A DNA stretch of 64,000 nucleotides from FEN-1191 sp036490715 (GTDB lineage: Bacteria > Pseudomonadota > Gammaproteobacteria > Steroidobacterales > Steroidobacteraceae), in contig DASXDL010000035.1 of NCBI GenBank assembly GCA_036490715.1, positions 38,629 to 102,628 of the forward strand, given 5' to 3'. Within the stretch, counting starts at the first letter, position 1; the number at the start of each line of letters is the position of its first letter. The notes beneath the pieces are model-generated. The model ran no database searches, was not told the origin of the DNA, and worked only from the letters and a program-made list of their open reading frames with translations. Shown piece after piece: positions 8,246 to 17,518 of this stretch. The position numbers and the translations under genes were made by a program.

Positions 8246-10216
8246 ATGTCAGTGGCTCCACAAAAAGAACTCACGCTGCGCGGAATCATCCTCGGTGTGC
8301 TGATCACGCTGGTCTTCACCGCGGCCAACGTGTTTTTCGGCCTGAAGGCCGGACTGACCTTCGCCACCTCGATTCCCGCCGCCGTGATATCGATGGCGGT
8401 GCTGCGCGGCTTCAAGGGAATGACGATCCAGGAGAACAACATTGTCCAGACGATCGCGTCGGCGGCCGGCACATTGTCGGCGATCATCTTCGTGCTACCG
8501 GGGCTGATCATCATCGGTTGGTGGAGCGGGTTTCCGTACTGGGTGTCATTCTGGATCTGCGCGCTCGGCGGCATCCTCGGCGTCACCTACTCGATCCCGC
8601 TGCGGCGCGCGCTGGTCACGCAGTCGGATCTGCCCTATCCGGAAGGTGTCGCCTGTGCCGAGGTGCTGAAGGTCGGCGGCGGCGCCGAGGCGCACGCCGA
8701 TGCGGTGGCGGATTCGCGTGCCGGCTTGCTGGCGGTGCTGTGGGGATCGATCGTTTCGGGCGTGTTTGCCTTGGTGGTCGGCACGCGCATCTTTGCCAGC
8801 GACCTGGTCAGTTATTTTCGTCTGGGTACGCGCGGCGGGGTCAGTGGCTTTGATTTTCTGCTGTCATTCGCGCTGTTCGGCGTCGGCCATCTGATCGGCC
8901 TGTGGGTCGGTCTGGCGATGCTGGTCGGCGCATTGATCGGCTGGCTGTGGGGTGTGCCGCATTACTCGGCGCTCAGCGGCAGCCACGCCGCGATCGCCAC
9001 CCTGGCGCACGACACCTGGAATCACCAGATCCGGTTCGTCGGCGCAGGCACGATCCTGGTGGCCGCGATCTGGACTCTCGCCAAGCTGTTCAAGCCGGTC
9101 TACAGCGGGCTGCAGTCGGCGCTGGCTGCCTCGCGCGCACGTCGCGCCGGCAACTCGGCGGCACTGCCTCGAACCGAGCGTGACATTCCGATCGGACTGG
9201 TAGGTCTGATCACGCTGGCCTGCTTTGTTCCGATCGTCGTGCTGTTAGCGAACTTCGATTCCCGCGGCGCGCTCGATGCCCATATGGCGACACTGGCCGT
9301 GGGCGGATTGATCTACGTGGTACTGATGAGCTTCTTTGTATCGGCCGTGTGCGGTTACATGGCAGGGCTCATTGGCTCGTCCAACAGCCCGCTGTCCGGC
9401 ATCGGCATCCTGGCGGTCATCGGTGCGGCGTTGCTGCTGGTATTCGGTGTGCGCTCGAGTCTGCCGGCCAGTGCCGAGCAGGCTCTGGTCGCATTTGCGC
9501 TGTTCGTGACCGCGGTCGTTTTTGCCGTCGCCACCATCGCCAATAACAATCTGCAGGACCTGAAAACCGGTCAGCTGGTGGATGCCACGCCGTGGAAACA
9601 GCAGGTGGCGCTGGTGATCGGTGTCATCGCCGGCGCAGCGATCATTCCGCCGATCCTGGACCTGCTGAATCATGCCTACGGTTTTGCCGGCGCGCCCGGC
9701 CCGACGCGCGAGCACGCGCTGCCGGCGCCGCAGGCCGGGTTGATTTCGGCCCTGGCACAGGGCGTGCTGCAGAATAACGTCGACTGGAACCTGATCGAGG
9801 TGGGCGTCGGTATCGGCGTGCTGCTCATCGTCATCGACGCGCTGCTGCGACGTCTGACCCGTGGCGCGCATCTGTCGCCACTGGCCGTCGGGCTTGGGAT
9901 CTACCTGCCTACCCAGAGTACCTTGATGGTCGTGGTGGGTGCGATCGTCGGCTGGTACTACGACCGCTGCGCCGATCGACGTTCCAACCCGGCAAGCACC
10001 AAGCAACTCGGGGTGCTGCTGGCCTCCGGCCTGATTGTCGGTGAAGGTCTCATCGGCGTATTGATTGCGGCGCTGGTCGCGTTTTCGGGCAAGGACTTCC
10101 CGTTATCGCTGGTCGGCGACCGCTTTGCCGACAATGGCGCGGTATTCCTGGGACCTATCGTGTTCGCCGCGATCGTGCTGGTGATGTACCGCTGGGTCGC
10201 GCGCCTGCGCGGCTGA
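8246..10216 (+). CDS. OPT family oligopeptide transporter
   Basis: A 656-residue polytopic membrane protein of the oligopeptide transporter family. The N-terminus (LRGIILGVLITLVFTAANVF, then FGLKAGLTFATSIPAAVISM) is characteristic of bacterial OPT proteins, and about 14-16 hydrophobic helices can be counted. The family imports small peptides or metal chelates. The start is ATG at 8246, preceded by AGGA about 10 bases upstream; the longer frame back to 7964 runs inside the phosphatase gene and is spurious. The 3' end overlaps the convergent F420-type reductase gene by 62 bases. Confidence 0.92.
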   Translation: MSVAPQKELTLRGIILGVLITLVFTAANVFFGLKAGLTFATSIPAAVISMAVLRGFKGMTIQENNIVQTIASAAGTLSAIIFVLPGLIIIGWWSGFPYWVSFWICALGGILGVTYSIPLRRALVTQSDLPYPEGVACAEVLKVGGGAEAHADAVADSRAGLLAVLWGSIVSGVFALVVGTRIFASDLVSYFRLGTRGGVSGFDFLLSFALFGVGHLIGLWVGLAMLVGALIGWLWGVPHYSALSGSHAAIATLAHDTWNHQIRFVGAGTILVAAIWTLAKLFKPVYSGLQSALAASRARRAGNSAALPRTERDIPIGLVGLITLACFVPIVVLLANFDSRGALDAHMATLAVGGLIYVVLMSFFVSAVCGYMAGLIGSSNSPLSGIGILAVIGAALLLVFGVRSSLPASAEQALVAFALFVTAVVFAVATIANNNLQDLKTGQLVDATPWKQQVALVIGVIAGAAIIPPILDLLNHAYGFAGAPGPTREHALPAPQAGLISALAQGVLQNNVDWNLIEVGVGIGVLLIVIDALLRRLTRGAHLSPLAVGLGIYLPTQSTLMVVVGAIVGWYYDRCADRRSNPASTKQLGVLLASGLIVGEGLIGVLIAALVAFSGKDFPLSLVGDRFADNGAVFLGPIVFAAIVLVMYRWVARLRG

Positions 10217-10841
10217 TCCAATAGGCGAGTCTCGGGCCGCCTTTGCCTTCGTAGGCAAGCTGCGCCATCAGCAGCGCGAACGGTTCGAAATAGCGGGCGA
10301 TGTGCAGATCGCCGGCGTCGACTGGATCAAAGCCAAGGTCGCGGATCAGGCCGGCGGTCAGTTTCTTGGCCGCCGCATCATCACCGCAGTACACCATGTT
10401 GGGCCGGCGCATCCGTCGCCGCGTCTCGTACACTCCGACCAATACCTCGCTCGGCACGGTGTTGAGCGCCGAGACTACCCGGGTGCGTGGAAGGATCTGC
10501 GCCAGTCGCTCCGCTCCCGACGAGCTGCATCCGAGCACCAGCGCGGTATCGTCCTGATTCATCGGCAGTGAGCAGTTGATCAGGACTTTGCCCGAAAGCT
10601 CGCCAGCCTGAGCGATCACATCCTCGATGCGTGACCAGTGCACCGCCAGCAGCAGCAAGTCGGCATCACGCACCGCTTCGGCAACGCTGCCGGCTCGCGC
10701 ATTGGCCTTGGTCGCGCGCGCCAGCCGCTCGAGCTTTGCCACACTGCGCGCATAGCTGAACACCACCTCGTGCCCGGCCCGCGCCAGCAACGTCCCGAGC
10801 TTTCCGCCGAGCAATCCCGAGCCCAGGACGCCGATGCGCAT
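10155..10841 (-). CDS. NADPH-dependent F420 reductase-like oxidoreductase
   Basis: A 228-residue Rossmann protein of the F420_oxidored (PF03807) type. The N-terminus MRIGVLGSGLLGGKLGTLLA gives the GxGxxG dinucleotide motif, followed by the strand ADLLLLAVHW. A central RVVSALNTVPSEVL and DLGFDPVDAGDL match this family. The start ATG overlaps the stop of the aldo/keto reductase by one base (TGATG), so the two are translationally coupled. The last 62 bases are antisense to the end of the OPT transporter gene, so the basic tail after YWISRAG may be a poorly conserved read-through. Whether the partner is F420 or NADP cannot be told from sequence alone. Confidence 0.85.
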   Translation of the reverse strand: MRIGVLGSGLLGGKLGTLLARAGHEVVFSYARSVAKLERLARATKANARAGSVAEAVRDADLLLLAVHWSRIEDVIAQAGELSGKVLINCSLPMNQDDTALVLGCSSSGAERLAQILPRTRVVSALNTVPSEVLVGVYETRRRMRRPNMVYCGDDAAAKKLTAGLIRDLGFDPVDAGDLHIARYFEPFALLMAQLAYEGKGGPRLAYWISRAGARPSGTSPARSRRTR

Positions 10842-11836
10842 CAGCGCCCGGTCAGCCGTTCGAGCCGTTCCGGGTAGCGCGCGCCCTGCACCGTGATGTT
10901 CGAGGCCGCGGTCTCGATGTCGCGCAGATCGACCGGCGTGAGCTCGATGGCCGCAGCGCCGATATTCTCGTTCAGGCGCTCGGCCTTGGTGGTCCCCGGG
11001 ATCGGAACGATCCAGGGCTTTTGTGCCAACAGCCAGGCGAGTGCGATCTGCGCCGGGGTCGCCTGCTTGCGCGCGGCAATCTTCTGCAGCAGCTCGATCA
11101 GGCCCTGATTGGCCCTGCGCGCTTCGGCGGTAAAGCGCGGCACGATATTGCGAAAGTCAGAGGCGTCGAATTTCGTGTGCTCGTCGATCTTGCCGGTGAG
11201 AAAACCACGGCCGAGCGGACTGTAGGGCACGAGACCGATGCCGAGCTCCTCGAGGGTCGGCATGACCTCGGACTCCGGCTCGCGACGCCACAGCGAGTAT
11301 TCGCTTTGCAGCACCGCGACCGGCTGCACCGCGTGGGCACGACGGATGGTCGCCGCACTGGCTTCCGACAAACCGAAGTGCCTGACCTTGCCCTGCCGGA
11401 TCAGATCTTTCACCGCACCGGCGACCTCCTCGATCGGCACCGCGGGATCGACCCGGTGCTGGTACAGCAGGTCGATGACATCGACCCTGAGGCGTTTCAT
11501 CGACGCCTCCGCCACCTGCCGGATGCGCTCGGGGCGGCTGTCGACACCCGCGGGCTGGGTGCCACCGTTCGGATCGATCTTGAATCCGAACTTGGTCGCG
11601 ATCACCACCTTGCCGCGAAACGGCTCGAGCGCTTCGCCGACCAGCGTTTCATTGACGAACGGGCCGTAGACCTCGGCGGTATCGAAAAACGTGATGCCAC
11701 GTTCGACCGCCGAGCGCAGCAGCGCGATCATGTCGTGCTTGTCCGGGGCCGGACCGTAGCCAAAGCTCATGCCCATGCAGCCCAGACCCAGAGCCGAGAC
11801 TTCCAGACCGCTCTTTCCAAGCGTTCGCTTCTGCAT
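10841..11836 (-). CDS. Aldo/keto reductase
   Basis: A 331-residue TIM-barrel aldo/keto reductase. The catalytic tetrad is visible: Asp and Tyr in FFDTAEVYG, Lys in VIATKFGF and His in LLYQHRVD. The NADPH-binding C-terminal part (VPIPGTTKAERLNEN) is also intact. The start MQKRTLGKSGLEVSALGLGC is typical for the family. Such enzymes reduce aldehydes and ketones; the natural substrate is unknown. It is followed directly by the F420-type reductase with a one-base overlap. Intact catalytic residues contrast with the degenerate aldo/keto-like gene at 48203. Confidence 0.92.
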   Translation of the reverse strand: MQKRTLGKSGLEVSALGLGCMGMSFGYGPAPDKHDMIALLRSAVERGITFFDTAEVYGPFVNETLVGEALEPFRGKVVIATKFGFKIDPNGGTQPAGVDSRPERIRQVAEASMKRLRVDVIDLLYQHRVDPAVPIEEVAGAVKDLIRQGKVRHFGLSEASAATIRRAHAVQPVAVLQSEYSLWRREPESEVMPTLEELGIGLVPYSPLGRGFLTGKIDEHTKFDASDFRNIVPRFTAEARRANQGLIELLQKIAARKQATPAQIALAWLLAQKPWIVPIPGTTKAERLNENIGAAAIELTPVDLRDIETAASNITVQGARYPERLERLTGR

Positions 11837-12095
11837 GGGTCACCCTTGAGTGTGCCGGTGGTCGTACATCTTCACCCCGCAATGGCGTGCAGGGAAGTCG
11901 GCCGCTCGGTCCCGCTACGAGCCGACCGCTGGCGGTTGTCACGGCATCAAGGGCGCATACCTACTTGATTTCGTTGATAGAATGTTGCCTGCGACCCGGG
12001 CCTGGCGCCGCAGCTTGTGAGCGCATGGCGGCCCGTGCAAGATCAGTACTAATCCTCTAATAAATGCGCGATTTCCCCGGGCAACTTTCGACTCA

Positions 12096-13829
12096 ATGGC
12101 TCACGACGTTTTTTTGAGTTACGCCGCACCCGACAGGGCGGCCGCGCTGGCAGCCGTGGCGGAGCTGGAGGCTCAGGGCATTCGATGCTGGGTGGCGCCG
12201 CGCGATGTCGCGGCCGGCTCGGAATACGGCGAGGAGATCATCGAAGGCATCAAAGCCTGCCGGCTGCTGGTGCTGATCTTCTCGGCCCAGGCCAACAGCT
12301 CGCCGCACGTCCGGCGCGAAGTCGAGCGTGCGGTGTCAGCCGGCAAAACCATCATCCCGTTTCGCATCGAGAACATCATGCCCACCGGCGCGATGGAATA
12401 CGCGCTCGGTAACACCCACTGGCTCGACGCGCTGACTCGGCCGTTGGAGCCGCATCTGGCCACGCTGCTGCAGACGGCGCGTCGCCTGTTGGGGCGCGAC
12501 GGCCCTGCGGCATCGACCGACGCGGCGCCCATGGTCGCCAGCGTGCGTCCATCGGTGGTCGTGCTGCCGTTCAACAACATGAGCGGTGACCCGGAGCAGG
12601 AATATTTCAGCGACGGGATCACCGAAGACATCATCACCGATCTGTCCAAGGTCTCGGGGCTGTTCGTCGTGGCCCGCAATACGGCCTTTACCTATAAGGG
12701 CAAGGCCGTCAAGGTGCAGGAGATCAGTCAGGAGCTCGGTGTGAATTTCGTGCTGGAGGGCAGCGTGCGCAAGGCCGGCTCGCGAGTGCGGGTCACGGCA
12801 CAGCTTATCAATGGCAAGGACAGCGGCCACATCTGGGCCGATCGCTTCGATCGCGACCTGACCGACATCTTCGCGATCCAGGATGAAATTACCCACGCGA
12901 TCGTCGAGCAATTAAAAGTAAAGCTGCGCCCGCAGGAAAAGAAATCCATCGGCCAGGCGCCGACCGACAATGTCGAAGCCTATACCTATTACCTGCGCGG
13001 GCGGCAGTTTCTGAACCGACATTCCAAGTCGTACTACCAGCTGGCGCGCCGGATGTTCACCAAGGCCGTCGAGCTCGACCCGATGTTCGCGCGCGCCTAT
13101 GCCGGCGTCGCCGACTGCGATTCGTGCCTGGTGCTGCACTACCACGTCGATGTCGCGATCGAAAACATACTGGCCACCAGCGCCCAGGCGCTGGCGCTCG
13201 ACAACGGCCTGGCCGAAGCCCACGCCTCGCGCGGACTCGCGCTGTCGCTGACGGATAAGAAGGAAGAGGCCATGGCGGAGTTCGAGCGCGCCACCAGCCT
13301 CGATCCGAACTCCTTCGAGGTCTACTATTTCTACGCTCGCGCCTGCTTCGCCGAGAACAAGATGGAGAAGGCCTTGGCGCTGTTCGAGCGCGCGGCCGAA
13401 ATCAAGCCGGATGATTACCAGTCGCTGGCGATGCTGTCGATGATCTATAAGACACTGGGCCGCGAGCAAGAAATCGAACCGGTGGCCCGCAAAGCACTCG
13501 AGCTGGCGGAGCGGGAGTTGACCCTACACCCGGAAGACCCGCGGCCCGCGTATCTGGGTGCAATCTGTCTTGCCAAGCTGGGCGAGCGTGACCGCGCCAA
13601 GGAATGGTTATCGCGCACGCTGGCGATCGATCCGGACGACATCCTGACGCAGTACAACGTCGCCTGCGTCTACTCCATTCTCGGCAGCTTCGATTCCGCG
13701 TTCGATCTGCTCGAACGTCTGCTGCCGCACGCCAACGCCGAAACCAAGTCGTGGATCAAGGTCGACTCGGACTTCGATCCGCTGCGCGCCCTGCCGCGCT
13801 ATCAGAAGGTCATGGAGCTGGCGCAGTAA
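12096..13829 (+). CDS. TIR domain / TolB-like / TPR fusion protein
   Basis: A 577-residue multidomain protein with no membrane helix. Residues 1 to about 130 form a TIR domain (HDVFLSYAAPDRAAALAAV, CWVAPRDVAAGSEYGEEI, SSPHVRREVERAVSAGKT); Glu75 sits where the catalytic Glu of NAD-cleaving TIR domains lies. Residues about 148-275 resemble the TolB/FlgO-like domain found after adenylate cyclase modules (VVLPFNNMSGDPEQEYFSDG). The rest is a chain of TPR units. In the usual architecture this TolB-TPR tail follows a cyclase or a winged helix; here TIR takes that place. It could be a signalling or defence protein, but no effector partner lies next to it. The last 28 bases overlap the convergent permease gene. 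Confidence 0.9.
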   Translation: MAHDVFLSYAAPDRAAALAAVAELEAQGIRCWVAPRDVAAGSEYGEEIIEGIKACRLLVLIFSAQANSSPHVRREVERAVSAGKTIIPFRIENIMPTGAMEYALGNTHWLDALTRPLEPHLATLLQTARRLLGRDGPAASTDAAPMVASVRPSVVVLPFNNMSGDPEQEYFSDGITEDIITDLSKVSGLFVVARNTAFTYKGKAVKVQEISQELGVNFVLEGSVRKAGSRVRVTAQLINGKDSGHIWADRFDRDLTDIFAIQDEITHAIVEQLKVKLRPQEKKSIGQAPTDNVEAYTYYLRGRQFLNRHSKSYYQLARRMFTKAVELDPMFARAYAGVADCDSCLVLHYHVDVAIENILATSAQALALDNGLAEAHASRGLALSLTDKKEEAMAEFERATSLDPNSFEVYYFYARACFAENKMEKALALFERAAEIKPDDYQSLAMLSMIYKTLGREQEIEPVARKALELAERELTLHPEDPRPAYLGAICLAKLGERDRAKEWLSRTLAIDPDDILTQYNVACVYSILGSFDSAFDLLERLLPHANAETKSWIKVDSDFDPLRALPRYQKVMELAQ

Positions 13830-15223
13830 TCGGCTACCGGAGTCTTTCGACGGTAGTAATAAAAGAGCGGCACGCCCGCCAGGATGATCAGCAGTCCGAT
13901 CGAGGAGCGCACCGGCCGGTTGATCCACAGATTCACCGTCAGCGCCAGCGCTGCCAGGCCGAAGACGGCGGGTACCCACGGATAGCCCCAGACTCGATAC
14001 GGACGCTCAAGCTCGGGTTCGGTCCGACGCAGTCTGATCAGGGCCACCGCCACCAGCGCAAAGAAGATCCAAATCGCGAATACGTACAGCGAATAGAGCT
14101 CCTCGAAGGTGCCGGTCAGCGCGATCAAGGCGCCTAAGGATCCGACGAACAGCAACGCGCCGCTGGGGGTGCGATAGCGCGGATGAGTGCGCGCTACAAA
14201 CCTAAAGAACAAGCCGGCGCGTGCCATCGCGTAGGGGATGCGGGCATCGGCCATGATCACCACGTGCAACGACGCCAGCGCCGAGATGCACATCGCCAGC
14301 GTCAGCCAGGTGGCGCCGCGCGCGCCGGCGACCGACTGCACCACCTCCGAGGCGAAGTCCGGCGAGCCTGCCAGCTGCGCGAATGGCAGCGCGTGAAAGT
14401 ACGCGAGGTTCACAGCAACGTAGAGCACCGCGACGATCAGCAGCGCGACCACCAGTACCCGCGGAATATTTCGGCCCGGGTCCTGAATCTCTTCCGCAAG
14501 CGAACCCAGATTCTGAAAGCCGTTGTAGGCCCACATGGCCGGCACCAGCGCGCTGAGCACGGCGCCGATCGTTGCCGTGCCCAGCGGCATCGCCGGCGTG
14601 GCCGCGGCTGCTCCGGCGTTCGCGAATAACGTGCCGGCCACGATGATGATGACGATCGCGCCGATCTTGATCGATGCCAGCACCAGCTGGATGCGCCCGC
14701 CGGTGCGGATGCTGAGGTAATTGATGGCCGTCACCAACAATATAACGAGCGTGGCCAGAGGCTGTGCGAGCGTGAGCGTGAACGCCCATCCGCCCAGGTG
14801 CAGCGAAAGCCAGGGCGCGGCCAGCGCCGGATACAGAAAGCTGCAGAAGCGCATGAATCCTGCCGCCAGAATCGCCGCCGCCGTCGGACTGGTCAGCACT
14901 GAGGCGGTCCAGCCATACAGAAATCCCCACAGCGGTCCCAGACCTCGGCCCAGATAGACGAACACGCCGCCCGCCCGCGGCAGCGCCGCGCCCAGCTCCG
15001 CCAGGCACAGCGTTCCGAACAGTGCGATCACCGCGCCGACGATCCAGGCGATGATGACCAGGCCGACCGAGCCGGTGGCAAGGGCCATTGCACCGCTGAC
15101 CAGAAACACGCCGGTGCCGATGATCGTGCTGACGACCACCGCGGTCGCCGACCAGAAACTCAGGCCCCGTGCCAGCGACGGTACCGGCGATGCGGCGGCA
15201 ATCCCGGGGTCCTGGGTGCTCAC
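13802..15223 (-). CDS. APC superfamily amino acid permease
   Basis: A 473-residue protein with about 12 hydrophobic helices. It has the APC signature near the N-terminus (STIIGTGVFLVSGAMAL) and the typical helix 8-10 region (ADARIPYAMARAGLFF). It should carry out proton- or substrate-coupled amino acid transport at the inner membrane. The start is GTG at 15223, and GTGA overlaps the TGA stop of the upstream FAD oxidoreductase, so the two are coupled. The end overlaps the TIR-TPR gene by 28 bases on the opposite strand. The coupling suggests that an imported amine or amino acid may be linked to the neighbouring oxidase, but this is inference. Confidence 0.9.
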   Translation of the reverse strand: MSTQDPGIAAASPVPSLARGLSFWSATAVVVSTIIGTGVFLVSGAMALATGSVGLVIIAWIVGAVIALFGTLCLAELGAALPRAGGVFVYLGRGLGPLWGFLYGWTASVLTSPTAAAILAAGFMRFCSFLYPALAAPWLSLHLGGWAFTLTLAQPLATLVILLVTAINYLSIRTGGRIQLVLASIKIGAIVIIIVAGTLFANAGAAAATPAMPLGTATIGAVLSALVPAMWAYNGFQNLGSLAEEIQDPGRNIPRVLVVALLIVAVLYVAVNLAYFHALPFAQLAGSPDFASEVVQSVAGARGATWLTLAMCISALASLHVVIMADARIPYAMARAGLFFRFVARTHPRYRTPSGALLFVGSLGALIALTGTFEELYSLYVFAIWIFFALVAVALIRLRRTEPELERPYRVWGYPWVPAVFGLAALALTVNLWINRPVRSSIGLLIILAGVPLFYYYRRKTPVADYCASSMTF

Positions 15224-16704
15224 ACCTCGGGCTTGATGTTGGCGTTGAGTCGAAACAGGTTGGCCGGATCAAAGCGCTTCTTCAGCGCCGCCAGGCGCGC
15301 ATAGTTGTCGCCAAAGGCGGCGTGTACCCGTGCTTCGCGATCGTCGGTCGCCGCAAGGTTGACGTACTGACCGCGCGTCTGCGGCTCGATCCGGATCCAA
15401 ACGCGCCGGGCCCACTCGATGCCACGCTCGCTGTCGCGCGAGGGCATATCCCACTCGGTGGAGACCCCGACATTGTGGCTTGCCCCACGATTGAAGTATG
15501 CGCTGTCCTTGGGCGCCACCCGAGCGATCGCGCCACCCTGATGCTGCAGCCAGATGACGCTGTTGGGCGGTGCACTCTCGACCGACTCGACCATGGTGTC
15601 GATCAACGCCGGGGTGATGCCATAGACCAGACCGCCCTTGCCGTAGTTGCCCAAGGGGCTGCTGCCACGCAAGTCCGCGCTGCCCTGAAGCGTGGCGTAG
15701 GGTACGTGCGCCAGCTGATCCTGAACCGGTTTGCCGAGCTTGCGCAGCGGTGCGACAAATCGTTCCGCATCACCGGCGGGGCCGCAGTAACAAATGTCAA
15801 ACGCGAGCCAACGAGCGCCGTCGGTGCCGGTGCCCACCGCCATGTCGACATACAGCTCATCGGGAGCAGCGGCGAGGATGTCGGCAACGCCGCGCAATGT
15901 CGAGCGCGCGTCATCAAACGGCAATTCGAGATTGCCTCCGTACATGATCGGTGTGACCGCGTGCAGCCGGAACGTGAACGCGGTCACCACACCGAAGTTG
16001 CCACCGCCACCGCGCAGCGCCCACAGCAGTTCCGGATTGTCCTTGGCGCTCACGCGTCGCCAGCGGCCGTCCGCGGTCACCAGGTCCGCTTCGATCAGGT
16101 TGTCGCAGGTGAGCCCGAACCGGCGGGCGATGCGTCCGACGCCTCCGCCCAAGGTGAGTCCGCCCACGCCGGTGTCGGCGACGGTGCCGACCGGTGTGGC
16201 CAGTCCGAAGGCCAGTGCCTCGCGATCGAGCTGGCCCAGCAGCGCGCCGCCCTCGACCCGAGCCAGCTTTGCGACCGGATCGACTTCCACCGCGCGCATC
16301 GGCGACAGGTCCACCACCAGCCCGCCGTCGCAGCCGGATTGACCCGACAGACTGTGGCCGCCGCCGCGCACCGCCGTCGACAGACCGTGATCGGCTGCGA
16401 AGCTCACCGCGCGGCGCGCGTCGGCTGCGCCCACGCATCGCACGATCAAGGCCGGCTTGCGATCGAAGGCTGGGTTCCACAGCCGGCGCGCACTTTCATA
16501 GGCCGGCAGGTCGGCGGTGATGAGTTCGCCCCGCAGCCCGGCGCGCAAGTCATCGATGTCGGCGGCCTTCAGAGCCAGCTCGCGCCCGTCGAGCCCTTTG
16601 GCAGCGGTGTCGGAACCTTCGACAGCCGCGACTGCGCGCCGGTACGGCAGCGAGGCACTGGCCATCGCCGCGAGCCCGGCTGCGCAAAAGCTTCTTCTTT
16701 TCAC
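15220..16704 (-). CDS. Tat-exported FAD-binding (BBE-type) oxidoreductase
   Basis: A 494-residue flavoprotein of the berberine-bridge/PCMH family. The N-terminus KRRSFCAAGLAAMASASLP resembles a twin-arginine signal. The FAD domain shows PALIVRCVGAADARRAVSFA, the RGGGHSLSG motif whose His can bind FAD covalently, and LTLGGGVGRIARRFGLTCDN. The C-terminus NYARLAALKKRFDPANLFRL is the BBE region. I chose GTG at 16704, seven bases after a strong GGGAGG site, rather than the longer frame to 16758. It is coupled to the amino acid permease by a GTGA overlap and divergent from the cupin gene. A decayed relative lies at 60495-61497. Confidence 0.9.
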   Translation of the reverse strand: MKRRSFCAAGLAAMASASLPYRRAVAAVEGSDTAAKGLDGRELALKAADIDDLRAGLRGELITADLPAYESARRLWNPAFDRKPALIVRCVGAADARRAVSFAADHGLSTAVRGGGHSLSGQSGCDGGLVVDLSPMRAVEVDPVAKLARVEGGALLGQLDREALAFGLATPVGTVADTGVGGLTLGGGVGRIARRFGLTCDNLIEADLVTADGRWRRVSAKDNPELLWALRGGGGNFGVVTAFTFRLHAVTPIMYGGNLELPFDDARSTLRGVADILAAAPDELYVDMAVGTGTDGARWLAFDICYCGPAGDAERFVAPLRKLGKPVQDQLAHVPYATLQGSADLRGSSPLGNYGKGGLVYGITPALIDTMVESVESAPPNSVIWLQHQGGAIARVAPKDSAYFNRGASHNVGVSTEWDMPSRDSERGIEWARRVWIRIEPQTRGQYVNLAATDDREARVHAAFGDNYARLAALKKRFDPANLFRLNANIKPEV

Positions 16705-16818
16705 GCTGACCTCCCTGTATCGGCGAATAAGGCTGCGCGCGCGCGTCTGAGCGGTCAAGCGCTAGAATGCCGGCTTCCAGGAAGGGCTAATCCAATTCTC
16801 AAAAAAAGGGGTGCAAGC

Positions 16819-17367
16819 ATGTCTACCAATAATCACTGGTGCGGCTCGCCCGCGGTTCTGCTCACTCTGAGCGTCTGCGCCGGCGTTATCTATCTGCCGT
16901 TGGCGGCAGCGGCTGACTCGCCTGCCACTGCCGGTCCGTCGCATTTCATCGTTGCGCCGGGCGAGGTGAAATGGACCGACCCGCCGGCTGGAATCGGGCG
17001 CGGCAAACCCTCGATCGATGCCGGCCTGCCACTTCGGTTCGCGTTGCTGCAAGGCGATCCGACCAAACCGGGCGCGCCGTTCACGATCCGCCTGGGCTGC
17101 GGCGACGGCTATATCGCCGCACCGCACTGGCATCCGACCGATGAGAACATCGTGGTGCTGAAGGGCACGTTCCTGCTGGGAGCTGGCGACAGCTTCAATC
17201 CGGTAGGCATGCAGGAGATCTCGACCGGGGGTTACGGCTACATGCCGCGCCGCATGCATCACTTTGGTCAGTGCAAGGGCGACACCGACATGCTGGTGTA
17301 CGGCGTCGGGCCGTTTACGATCAATTGGATTGCGGCGGCGCGCAAGCCGGCAGCGAACAAACCCTGA
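16819..17367 (+). CDS. Secreted cupin-domain protein
   Basis: A 182-residue protein with an N-terminal Sec-type signal (about residues 1-31, ending near LPLAAAADSP) and one cupin domain. The metal-binding motif is HWHPTDENIVVLKG followed by the second box His in MPRRMHHFGQ. The start is ATG at 16819 with AGGGG about 8 bases upstream; the much longer frame from 15169 is antisense to the FAD oxidoreductase. It is transcribed divergently from that oxidoreductase, with about 115 bases between the genes, so they may share control. The enzymatic activity is unknown. Confidence 0.85.
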   Translation: MSTNNHWCGSPAVLLTLSVCAGVIYLPLAAAADSPATAGPSHFIVAPGEVKWTDPPAGIGRGKPSIDAGLPLRFALLQGDPTKPGAPFTIRLGCGDGYIAAPHWHPTDENIVVLKGTFLLGAGDSFNPVGMQEISTGGYGYMPRRMHHFGQCKGDTDMLVYGVGPFTINWIAAARKPAANKP

Positions 17368-17518
17368 TCCTGGATCTCGCCATCGGGATGCATGCTGCCG
17401 ATCCCACGGAGGGCGAGCCCAGGCCCTGGCCGCCAACGACGCGCGCTACTTCGATCAGTTGGCGTTTAGGGACCGGACCGCGCTGCTACGCCTATCGACT
17501 TAGGCATGGAAAATTCAC

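Noticed and set aside
7261..8586. 441-codon minus-strand frame over the phosphatase and OPT genes
   Set aside because: Shadow of two well-supported plus-strand genes; no recognisable motif.
15169..16818. Long plus-strand frame upstream of the cupin gene
   Set aside because: It is antisense to the clear FAD oxidoreductase gene, has arginine- and alanine-rich shadow composition and no family features; only the part from 16819 is real.
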